Shown here: piece by piece, positions 1-6,052 of the stretch
Layout of the letters: each line of letters starts with the position of its first letter
Numbering within the stretch: position 1 is the stretch's first letter
Origin: Verrucomicrobiota bacterium
Lineage (GTDB): Bacteria; Verrucomicrobiota; Verrucomicrobiia; Chthoniobacterales; JAFAMB01
Assembly (NCBI GenBank): GCA_019236035.1
Contig: JAFAJU010000214.1
Location: 1 to 7,547, forward strand
Direction of reading: 5' to 3'
Length of the DNA stretch: 7,547 nucleotides
Notes under the pieces: generated by a model
What the model saw: the letters and a program-made list of their open reading frames with translations, nothing else
The model's database searches: none
Told to the model about the DNA's origin: nothing
Program-made: the position numbers and the translations under genes

Positions 1-1
1 G

Positions 2-1087
2 GCCTACGACTACGTGACAAAGCCCATTAAGTCGGACGAATTGCAACTCGTGATTCAGCGGGCCTTGGCGTACCAGGCTCTTTTGCGTGAGACGAATATG
101 CCCGGGCGCGGTTCGCATGATCAATACGGATTCGAGAATCTGGTTGGTGCAAGCAGGAGAATGCAGGCGATTTACAGACTGATCGTGAAGATCGCTGACA
201 CGGACAGCACAATTCTGATTCAGGGTGAGAGCGGGACCGGAAAAGAAGCGGTTGCGCACGCGTTGCATGACAATAGCTCGCGTCGGGGCCAGCCGTTTAT
301 TACAGTTAATTGCAGCGCGCTGCCGGAAAGCCTGCTCGAATCTGAGCTCTTCGGCCACAACAAAGACGCCTTTCCCGGTGCTGTTGCCGATAAGACCAGT
401 TTGTTCGAGGAGGCCAACAACGGCACGCTGTTCGTGGACGAGGTCAATGCCATGTCCCCGCATTTACAGACCAAGCTGTTCCGGGCGCTGCAGGAACGTC
501 AAATCCGGCGGTTGGGCGATACCAAACACATACCGGTCAATGTCAGACTGATAGCCGCTTCAAACGAATCGCTGAGGGCCAAGACCAGAAACGGGGGATT
601 CCGGGAAGATCTCTATTTTCGGCTCGCGGTCATCCCGATCGAAATCCCACCGCTACGCGAACGGATGGAGGACGTGCCGTTACTGGTTAATTGGTTTCTG
701 CAGAGGTATGCGACTCAATCAGGCACCGAACAGAAAGAAATCGACACGGCTGCGATGGAGCGCTTGCTTCGGTACACCTGGCCTGGGAACGTGCGTGAAC
801 TAGAGAACGCCGTGGAGAGAGCATGCGCGCTCAGCGAGGCGGGAGTGATTCGTCCATCAGATCTGCCACCCCATGTTCTGAGTGAAACAGGAATTTTCGA
901 AGCGCCTAGCGATTCCGAGTGGCGTGTCGGCCAGCCACTGGATCACTTCGTCCGCAAACAGGAGCGGAAGTACATCGAGATGACTCTCAAGTTCAACCAG
1001 GGATCTCGAGAAAAAACCGCGAGTATGCTGGGGATCAGTATCGCAACGCTGTACAGAAAACTCGATCTGAAGCATCACCGCGGATAG
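2..1087 (+). CDS. NtrC-family sigma-54-dependent response regulator, 5' end missing
   Basis: This is a transcriptional activator that would couple ATP hydrolysis to open-complex formation by sigma-54 RNA polymerase. The reading frame is already open at base 2 and reads AYDYVTKPI, the end of a receiver domain with its conserved Lys. The true start and the phospho-acceptor Asp therefore lie upstream, and the GTG at 14 is not a start. Counting that GTG as residue 1, the AAA+ domain shows Walker A GESGTGKE (71-78), Walker B LFVDE (139-143), sensor I ASN (182-184), arginine fingers in FREDLYFRL (196-204) and sensor II in WPGNVREL (256-263). A Fis-type helix-turn-helix (about 326-350, ending TLYRKL) closes the protein. 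The GAFTGA loop that contacts sigma-54 reads DAFPGA (118-123), which is unusual. The sigma-54 gene lies 294 bases downstream. Its sensor kinase is presumably upstream, outside the window. Family assignment is firm; the target genes are unknown. Confidence 0.95.
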   Translation, partial: AYDYVTKPIKSDELQLVIQRALAYQALLRETNMPGRGSHDQYGFENLVGASRRMQAIYRLIVKIADTDSTILIQGESGTGKEAVAHALHDNSSRRGQPFITVNCSALPESLLESELFGHNKDAFPGAVADKTSLFEEANNGTLFVDEVNAMSPHLQTKLFRALQERQIRRLGDTKHIPVNVRLIAASNESLRAKTRNGGFREDLYFRLAVIPIEIPPLRERMEDVPLLVNWFLQRYATQSGTEQKEIDTAAMERLLRYTWPGNVRELENAVERACALSEAGVIRPSDLPPHVLSETGIFEAPSDSEWRVGQPLDHFVRKQERKYIEMTLKFNQGSREKTASMLGISIATLYRKLDLKHHRG

Positions 1088-1109
1088 CAGGTAGCGTTTA
1101 GCATTTCTG

Positions 1110-1130
1110 GTTTCTCCGTTCTCGGTTCTC
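1110..1130. repeat. three tandem heptamers, consensus NGTTCTC
   Basis: Three consecutive heptamers, GTTTCTC, CGTTCTC and GGTTCTC, lie 23 bases after the regulator stop codon. The array is short and its function is unknown. It could be a remnant of a longer simple repeat. Confidence 0.5.
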
Positions 1131-1134
1131 GCTA

Positions 1135-1155
1135 GGGCGAGGCTCCGCCCGAGCC
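1135..1155 (+). terminator. GC-rich hairpin after the response regulator gene
   Basis: GGGCG (1135-1139) pairs with CGCCC (1146-1150). Alternatively, GGCTC (1141-1145) pairs with GAGCC (1151-1155). The two stems are mutually exclusive. No T-tract follows, so intrinsic termination is doubtful. The sequence may instead be a fragment of an interspersed palindromic repeat. Confidence 0.25.
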
Positions 1156-1157
1156 GT

Positions 1158-1198
1158 GGCACGTGATATAATCCTGCCCTTGGGTAACGTCACGTGCC
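1158..1198 (+). promoter_or_regulatory. extended -10 box inside a perfect CACGTG dyad
   Basis: GGCACGTGA (1158-1166) and TCACGTGCC (1190-1198) are perfect inverted repeats separated by 23 bases. A consensus TATAAT (1167-1172) directly abuts the left arm, and the TG at 1164-1165 makes it an extended -10 (TGATATAAT). No convincing -35 hexamer sits 17 bases upstream. Each arm contains the self-palindrome CACGTG, so the arrangement resembles a paired operator for a dimeric regulator. As RNA it could form a 9-bp stem. If used, this promoter would give rpoN a leader of about 200 bases. No protein is known to bind here. Confidence 0.4.
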
Positions 1199-1226
1199 GC
1201 CGGTTAGCGCCGGAGTCGGATTAGAA

Positions 1227-1246
1227 AAAACCGAAAAGACGGTTTT
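1227..1246. terminator. A/T-flanked hairpin, possible weak bidirectional terminator
   Basis: AAAACCG (1227-1233) and CGGTTTT (1240-1246) form a perfect 7-bp stem with a 6-base loop, preceded by further A residues. The stem has only three G:C pairs and ends in four T residues. It is at best a weak rho-independent terminator, readable on either strand, and it lies between the two putative promoters upstream of rpoN. Confidence 0.3.
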
Positions 1247-1262
1247 GAGACGTGCGGCGCCG

Positions 1263-1283
1263 GTCGCGCGGGAGCGCGCCCCT
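1263..1283. repeat. short interspersed repeat fragment (CGCGGGAGCG type)
   Basis: This segment matches 6193-6213 in the same orientation at 17 of 21 positions, sharing the core CGCGGGAGCG. The same core pairs with CGCTCCCGCG at 6091-6100. It appears to be a solitary fragment of the palindromic repeat family that fills the mglA-exbB gap. Confidence 0.5.
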
Positions 1284-1323
1284 ACCGGCTCACACGAGAA
1301 ACAGCCTCCTACATTCTGCCTTC

Positions 1324-1352
1324 TTGCAGTTCGCCCGCCGCTCTTCTAAAAT
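1324..1352 (+). promoter_or_regulatory. sigma-70-like promoter for rpoN
   Basis: TTGCAG (1324-1329) and TAAAAT (1347-1352) are separated by exactly 17 bases. Each differs from the housekeeping consensus hexamers at one or two positions. The expected transcription start near 1359 leaves a leader of about 23 bases before the rpoN ATG. This is the best housekeeping promoter candidate in the window. Confidence 0.55.
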
Positions 1353-1381
1353 GAGGGTTTGGTGGCATAACAGTTTCTCGT

Positions 1382-2788
1382 ATGGCAGGTCCGGGGATCC
1401 ATCAGTTCCAAAATCTGACGATGCAGCAGGTGCTCGCGCCTCAGCTGCAACAAAGCCTTCACATATTGCAGGCTCCAGCCTTGGAGCTCCGAAACATCGT
1501 TCAGCAGGAACTGCAGACGAATCCAGTTCTGGAAGAAGAAATCGGCACCTTTGAGTCGGAGGAGCGGGCAAAGGATGATCGAGAGTTCGAGGAAGAGTTC
1601 GAGCGGCTCGCAAAATTGGACGAGGAATGGCGGGATTACATGTCTCAAAATGTCAGTTACTCGTCGAGAAACCCTGAGGACGAAGAGCGGCGGCAGTTTT
1701 TCTTCGACTCGATTGCCAGTCAAGAGACGCTGCAACATCACCTCTGGGAGCAACTGAACACGGCCGACGTGAGCGGATCACAGCGGGAGGCGGCAGAACT
1801 GATCATCGGCAACATCGACGATTTCGGTTTCCTCCAGGGCTCTTTGGAGGAGATCTCCCAGAATACAGGGCATCCTTTGGGAGAGCTCGAGGAAATGCTC
1901 AGTCTTATTCAGACGTTCCATCCGGTCGGCGTTGGCACTCGAAACCTCCGGGAATGTCTGCTCATTCAGCTGCGCCGGCTGGGTAAGGAGCACAGCCTTG
2001 AATATCAGATCGTAGACGAATACCTTGAAGATCTCGGCCGAAAGCGATTACCGGAATTGGCGCGCAGGCTGGCTGTCTCTGTTGAGCAAGTTCAAAAGGC
2101 TGCCAACTTCATTTCCACGCTCGATCCGAAACCGGGCCAAATCTTTACACCAGATCCGAATAACTACGTCCTGCCTGATGTCAGCGTGGACAAGGTTGGG
2201 GACGAGTACACGGTTTCGCTTAATTCGGATCAAATTCCGCACTTACGGATCAGCAAAACCTATAAAGACTTGATGACGCAGGGAGCCAATGGGACAGATG
2301 TACGGGATTACATCCGGGAGAAGATCCGGAGTGGAAAGTTCCTGATCAAGAGCATCCACCAACGACAGCAGACGATCTTGAACATCGCGAACGAAATCGT
2401 TAAGCGGCAAAGTGAATTCCTGGAGAATGGAACCGCTTATCTCAAGCCGATGACGATGGTGCAAATTGCTGAGGCAGTGGGTGTCCATGAGACAACGGTC
2501 AGCCGTGCCATCTCCGGGAAATACATGGCAACTCCGCAAGGGGTGTTTGAGATGAAGTATTTCTTTACTCCTGGATATCAGACAGCCGCCGGGGCCGCTC
2601 TTAGCAACACGAGCGTGAAAGAGGCTATTTCTGACATGGTCCGCAATGAAGATGCTCGGAACCCGCTGAGCGATAAAGAAATTGTGGACGTCCTTTCTGA
2701 TCGCGGTATACCGATTGCTCGACGAACGGTTGCCAAGTATCGAGCAGAGCTGAACATTCTTCCGAGCAACCTTCGGAAGCAGTACTAA
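1382..2788 (+). CDS. rpoN: RNA polymerase sigma-54 factor
   Basis: This is the alternative sigma factor that directs RNA polymerase to -24/-12 promoters and keeps it closed until an AAA+ activator acts. The 468-residue length is normal for the family. Region I is the Gln/Leu-rich N-terminus (about 7-50, with LAPQLQQSLHILQ). Region II is acidic (about 51-105). The core-binding part includes GVGTRNLRECLLIQL (about 183-197). The helix-turn-helix carries IAEAVGVHETTVSRA (362-376), followed by YMATPQGVFEMKYFF. The RpoN box ARRTVAKYR (446-454), which reads the -24 element, is intact. The ATG at 1382 is the only start preserving region I. It has no clear Shine-Dalgarno sequence, but a good promoter lies at 1324-1352. 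An NtrC-type activator precedes it. The hpf and ptsN genes that often follow rpoN are absent. Identification is secure. Confidence 0.98.
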   Translation: MAGPGIHQFQNLTMQQVLAPQLQQSLHILQAPALELRNIVQQELQTNPVLEEEIGTFESEERAKDDREFEEEFERLAKLDEEWRDYMSQNVSYSSRNPEDEERRQFFFDSIASQETLQHHLWEQLNTADVSGSQREAAELIIGNIDDFGFLQGSLEEISQNTGHPLGELEEMLSLIQTFHPVGVGTRNLRECLLIQLRRLGKEHSLEYQIVDEYLEDLGRKRLPELARRLAVSVEQVQKAANFISTLDPKPGQIFTPDPNNYVLPDVSVDKVGDEYTVSLNSDQIPHLRISKTYKDLMTQGANGTDVRDYIREKIRSGKFLIKSIHQRQQTILNIANEIVKRQSEFLENGTAYLKPMTMVQIAEAVGVHETTVSRAISGKYMATPQGVFEMKYFFTPGYQTAAGAALSNTSVKEAISDMVRNEDARNPLSDKEIVDVLSDRGIPIARRTVAKYRAELNILPSNLRKQY

Positions 2789-2792
2789 TTCG

Positions 2793-3554
2793 GTGCACCG
2801 CATATTTTTGTTAGTATGTGCCTTTTTTGTGTCGAGCCATGCGGCTTGGTCCAGGCCATTCAACTTCCAAACCGATACGTTCGCTTTCGCGAACCAGACC
2901 TACTTTGATTACAAACCGGTTTCGGACACCGAGATAAAAATCAGTCGAAGAAGGGGATACTTAGCTGATTATTCCCGCCACTGTTTCCAGTTGTGCCGGG
3001 CGGTTCTCCAGTTTTACCAGTTCGCGGAATTTCGCCCTGATCTGCCGAAGGTCACTGAGTCGGACTATCAGCAGCTGATCCGGAGAGTGAGCAAGATTCC
3101 GGCCTGGAGTTCCGCTCCACGAGAAAAAGTAGTTTTCCCCGGATATAAGGATCTGCACAGCTTTTCCTCAGAGCATAGCCTGACACTGGAAAAGAATCTC
3201 GGCGTCTGGTGGCCTTCCTATTGGAGAATCGGCAACTGGCGAATCGTTTTTCCGGCCCCGCGTTCGGGACAGGAACGCGTGGCAAATTGGTTGCGAAACG
3301 AATTGGATGCGGGCCGCATCAGAGCCGTTTATATTACCCGTTTTAAACCCATCAACCACTGCCTGATTCCCTATCACTACACACCGGAATCAAACGGCGA
3401 CCTCATCTTTGACGTTTACGACGCGAACCAGCCAGGACAACTTGTGCACCTGACCTATCGCGCATCGACGCGAAGCTTTTACCTGGATAAGACCTGGTAC
3501 TATAGACTCGGCCTCGTCACCGCCTTGCGACTTTATGTGTCGCCCTTGTTCTGA
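2793..3554 (+). CDS. secreted protein of unknown function, possible papain-like fold
   Basis: I do not recognise a named family. The 253-residue product starts with a signal peptide (hydrophobic IFLLVCAFFV at 4-13, likely cleavage after about residue 17-20, no lipobox), so it should act outside the cytoplasm. HCFQLCR (63-69) precedes an aromatic helix (VLQFYQFAEF). NHCLIPYHY (188-196) and DVYDANQPG (207-215) follow later. This order of Cys, His and Asp/Asn, with the latter two near the C-terminus, resembles papain/C39-like cysteine peptidases, with C64 or C68, H189 and D207/D210/N212 as candidate active-site residues. A Trp-rich stretch (WWPSYWRIGNW, 139-149) lies between. That functional reading is inference. 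The GTG start is 4 bases after the rpoN stop, with GGAAG at 2775-2779 as a rather distant ribosome site. Co-transcription with rpoN is likely. Confidence 0.8.
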   Translation: MHRIFLLVCAFFVSSHAAWSRPFNFQTDTFAFANQTYFDYKPVSDTEIKISRRRGYLADYSRHCFQLCRAVLQFYQFAEFRPDLPKVTESDYQQLIRRVSKIPAWSSAPREKVVFPGYKDLHSFSSEHSLTLEKNLGVWWPSYWRIGNWRIVFPAPRSGQERVANWLRNELDAGRIRAVYITRFKPINHCLIPYHYTPESNGDLIFDVYDANQPGQLVHLTYRASTRSFYLDKTWYYRLGLVTALRLYVSPLF

Positions 3555-3675
3555 ACTCCCAAATTGAAAACGCAAATCTTACTTCGCCAGAACGAGCAAT
3601 GCCGTCTAGATTGAATCTCCAAGCGACCAACTTTTCGGTGCGCCAAAACAACGCAAGACGTGTCCAAGCGAGTAT

Positions 3676-5316
3676 ATGCCTTTCCTCAATTGGTTTAGGA
3701 AAAAGTCCACGAGCACGGAGGCCGAACCCAAGGCTTCCAGCGCTGATAAATCCAGCCCGGAACCGACTACCGTTATAGAAACGGCGTCCGGAAATTCAGA
3801 ACAAGCCAGCGTACCTGACACGCCGTCAACCGAGCAACAATTGACCGAAACACCGGTCATTCCCCTCTCTGCGGCTGCCCCACCGGAGCCGAAAACGAGC
3901 TCAACAGCGGAACCGGCGTCGACTCCGCATCTATCCGTTCCACTTGGAGCCTTTTACGAAAAGTTGCCACCCCATCTACTTGCGTCGATCAGACCGGACT
4001 TGAAGCGATTGATCCAGATCGCCCCGGAAGATATTGTTATAGAAGAAAACGCTGAAGAGGCGACGGTCCCTCTCTCAATTCTCAGCCTATCGTGTCCGGA
4101 TATTTTCGTGCGCCCGGTCGCGGCTTCCGATGAGATCCCGATAACCTTTTCTTTGAGCGGCCCGGTAGCGGCGTCAGCCGCTGAATCATCGCAACAACCT
4201 GAGGCGCAGCCACTGAAGACTGCTGCTCCGCCGGAGCCTGGAAGCCTGGTAGTTCCAGCCGACACCAGGCCGGAAGAAGGATCAAAAATGGGCGAGCCTC
4301 ACCCGATCAAAGAACAGCTCACAGAGAGCGGATCCCCGACCAGGCCCGATGAAATAGAGAGCGTGGAACGACAGCCGGCGCCAACCGTCAGGGCGACCAC
4401 TGCAAGCGGCAAAATCAACCTTCGCGATGTAACTGTGCCTGTAGACGAGCTCATTCGGCTCCGAGAGTCCGCAGCAGGGGCTAAACCTTTAGCTTCAGCG
4501 TCTAGCGGAACTGAATTCAGTGGGCATACCAGCAGCGCCGAAAAGGAAATCAGACTCCGGCTCCAGTCCGTTCTCTCCAATTTGCCACCTGGTCTTGAAC
4601 AACCTTCGATCCAGGACCTGAGCGGAACAGAAACTGAAATTGTTTTGCCTCTGGACCTGATTCAACCACAACTGGCTCAAGGTCGGGTTGTCGTTTCCGC
4701 TGCTACGTTCTGCAAGGCCTTACCGGACGATTTGAAGCCCCACTTTGAAGCCATTGAACCCAGCACGGAGATTCCGATCCCGTTGCGCGAGATCTTTTTG
4801 GGTCTTCCGCACGAGGCCATCAAGCTGAGAGAGGATCAAGAGATGGTTCATCCTCAGGAAACAATTCAGACCCCGTTCAGGGCGCACGCCGAGGAGGATG
4901 CCAAGCGTTTTGGTCTGGAACAAGTCAAGGTCAACTCTGAAAGGCTGCAGGCGATATTCTTGACAGACGAGACCTTGGATTTACCCAAAACAATCACAAA
5001 GGTGGGTGAATTGCCCGGCCTTCGATCATGCCTCCTGAATACCACGGACGGACTTAAACTCGCGGGAGGCCTCGATAGTCCAGACCAAGAGCAAGCGGTC
5101 TCAGTCCTCGCGCCCGAATTGTTTAAGGAGGCGCGATCTAAGTTGGCGGAAATGCAGTTTGGAGCGTTGGAGACGATCACCTTACATTGCGGCAGGGATC
5201 AATTGAGTACGTTCCTGCAGGGGAAACTTTGTTTGACCGTCCTCCATGACAACCGCCCGTTCAAGCCGGGCATACGGGAAAAGGTCCAAGCGGTGATGAA
5301 CGAGCTTGTGCTCTGA
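3676..5316 (+). CDS. large protein with C-terminal roadblock/LC7 (MglB-like) domain
   Basis: The 546-residue protein probably acts as partner or GTPase-activating protein of the MglA encoded next. It opens with a short basic-aromatic segment (MPFLNWFRKK) that could touch the membrane. A Pro/Ser/Thr/Glu/Ala-rich disordered region (11-85) follows, and another lies at about 155-290. Between and after these are degenerate modules with VPL or LPL, a hydrophobic helix and LP: VPLGAFYEKLP (88-98), VPLSILSLSCP (131-141), LRLQSVLSNLP (294-304) and IPLREIFLGLP (368-378). The C-terminus (about 437-546) has the roadblock layout: LPGLRSCLLNTTDGLKLAGGL-like strand-turn-strand, a helix (ELFKEARSKLAEM), then strands ETITLHCG and KLCLTVLHD and a final helix. 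Standalone MglB is about 150-160 residues, so this is much extended. The gene sits 32 bases before mglA. The roadblock call rests on pattern; the N-terminal role is unknown. Confidence 0.8.
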   Translation: MPFLNWFRKKSTSTEAEPKASSADKSSPEPTTVIETASGNSEQASVPDTPSTEQQLTETPVIPLSAAAPPEPKTSSTAEPASTPHLSVPLGAFYEKLPPHLLASIRPDLKRLIQIAPEDIVIEENAEEATVPLSILSLSCPDIFVRPVAASDEIPITFSLSGPVAASAAESSQQPEAQPLKTAAPPEPGSLVVPADTRPEEGSKMGEPHPIKEQLTESGSPTRPDEIESVERQPAPTVRATTASGKINLRDVTVPVDELIRLRESAAGAKPLASASSGTEFSGHTSSAEKEIRLRLQSVLSNLPPGLEQPSIQDLSGTETEIVLPLDLIQPQLAQGRVVVSAATFCKALPDDLKPHFEAIEPSTEIPIPLREIFLGLPHEAIKLREDQEMVHPQETIQTPFRAHAEEDAKRFGLEQVKVNSERLQAIFLTDETLDLPKTITKVGELPGLRSCLLNTTDGLKLAGGLDSPDQEQAVSVLAPELFKEARSKLAEMQFGALETITLHCGRDQLSTFLQGKLCLTVLHDNRPFKPGIREKVQAVMNELVL

Positions 5317-5348
5317 GCAGATCCGAAACGGAGCTATAGGACGAGCCA

Positions 5349-5978
5349 ATGCCAACGATCAACTACGCCGCCAAGGAGATCCAATTCAAGATCGTGTACT
5401 GCGGAGCCGCGCTCTGTGGAAAGACCACCAACCTAGTGTATATCCATTCCCGAATCGCGCCCGCGCACAGAGGCGACCTAGTGTCGCTGGCCACGGCGGC
5501 CGATCGAACATTGTTTTTTGATTTTCTACCTTTGAGCGCTGTCATACTCCAAGGGTTCAAAACCAAATTCCAGCTATACACCGTCCCTGGGCAGGTCATC
5601 TACAACGCGACCCGCCAACTGGTATTGCGGAATGTCGACGGGGTTGTTTTCGTGGCGGACTCCCAGTGGGACAAGATGGAAGAAAACGTTGAGAGCTTCC
5701 GCAATCTTGAGCAAAACCTCCAAAAGCAAAGTCTTTCACTGGATGCGGTTCCGTACGTCCTACAGTTAAACAAACGAGACCTTCAAGACGTAGCTCCGAC
5801 AAACTACCTCCAATACCTGCTAAACAACCGGAAAAGGCGGGTGCAAAGTTTCGAATCCATAGCCACCACGGGTGTAAATGTCTTTTCGACGTTGGACGCG
5901 GTCACGCAGGTGCTCTTGCACAAGTTTAACCGGGAACGAGGACAACTCCTAGCGGTACCTGGAGGTGGGGGACGCTGA
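5349..5978 (+). CDS. mglA: MglA-type small Ras-like GTPase
   Basis: This is a cytoplasmic molecular switch which, in Myxococcus and Thermus, marks a cell pole in its GTP form and sets motility or cell polarity; MglB stimulates its GTPase activity. The 209 residues match the family closely: P-loop GAALCGKT (19-26), switch segment ADRTLFFDFLP (51-61), TVPGQ (78-82), FVADSQ (101-106), NKRD (141-144) and a G5-like ATTGV. R53 and Q82, the catalytic Arg and Gln of MglA proteins, are at the same positions. The product is slightly longer than the 195-residue Myxococcus protein, ending in a Gly-rich tail. AGGACGAG (5338-5345) is a plausible ribosome site for the ATG at 5349. It follows the roadblock gene by 32 bases, the classical mglB-mglA order. 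A hexamer repeat array begins at its stop codon. The output process in this organism is unknown. Confidence 0.96.
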   Translation: MPTINYAAKEIQFKIVYCGAALCGKTTNLVYIHSRIAPAHRGDLVSLATAADRTLFFDFLPLSAVILQGFKTKFQLYTVPGQVIYNATRQLVLRNVDGVVFVADSQWDKMEENVESFRNLEQNLQKQSLSLDAVPYVLQLNKRDLQDVAPTNYLQYLLNNRKRRVQSFESIATTGVNVFSTLDAVTQVLLHKFNRERGQLLAVPGGGGR

Positions 5979-6048
5979 GTGGCAGTGCCAGTGCCAGTGC
6001 CAGTGCCAGTGCCAGTGCCAGTGCCAGTGCCAGTGCCAGTGCCAGTGG
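5977..6048. repeat. CAGTGC hexanucleotide tandem array
   Basis: Ten exact CAGTGC units run from 5983 to 6042. They are flanked by imperfect units GAGTGG (5977-5982) and CAGTGG (6043-6048). The first imperfect unit overlaps the last two bases of the mglA stop codon. The array contains no stop in any frame, so it produces spurious Ala-Leu or His-Trp repeat ORFs on the other strand. Copy number is likely to vary by slippage. It forms the left edge of a larger compound repeat. Confidence 0.95.
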
Positions 6049-6052
6049 TGAG

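Noticed and set aside
14..16. GTG at 14 as the start of the response regulator
   Set aside because: The frame is open to the left edge and the preceding codons read AYDY, continuing the receiver-domain signature, so the gene starts upstream of the window.
1157..1177. TGGCAC upstream of rpoN as a sigma-54 -24 element
   Set aside because: The nearest downstream GC (1176-1177) is 16 bases after the GG at 1158-1159, while sigma-54 promoters need 10. TGGCAC here is part of the CACGTG dyad.
1252..1554. 100-codon plus-strand ORF overlapping the start of rpoN
   Set aside because: It overlaps rpoN in another frame, is rich in Arg/Ser/Ala from GC-rich shadow translation and shows no domain.
2243..2863. 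206-codon minus-strand ORF opposite rpoN
   Set aside because: It lies antisense to the conserved DNA-binding region of rpoN, with no recognisable domain. It is a shadow of a well-supported gene.
3607..3622. AGATTGAATCT palindrome in the gap before the roadblock gene as an operator or promoter
   Set aside because: It is only a 5-bp arm pair with a 1-base centre, with no second copy and no properly spaced -35/-10 hexamers in this 121-base gap.
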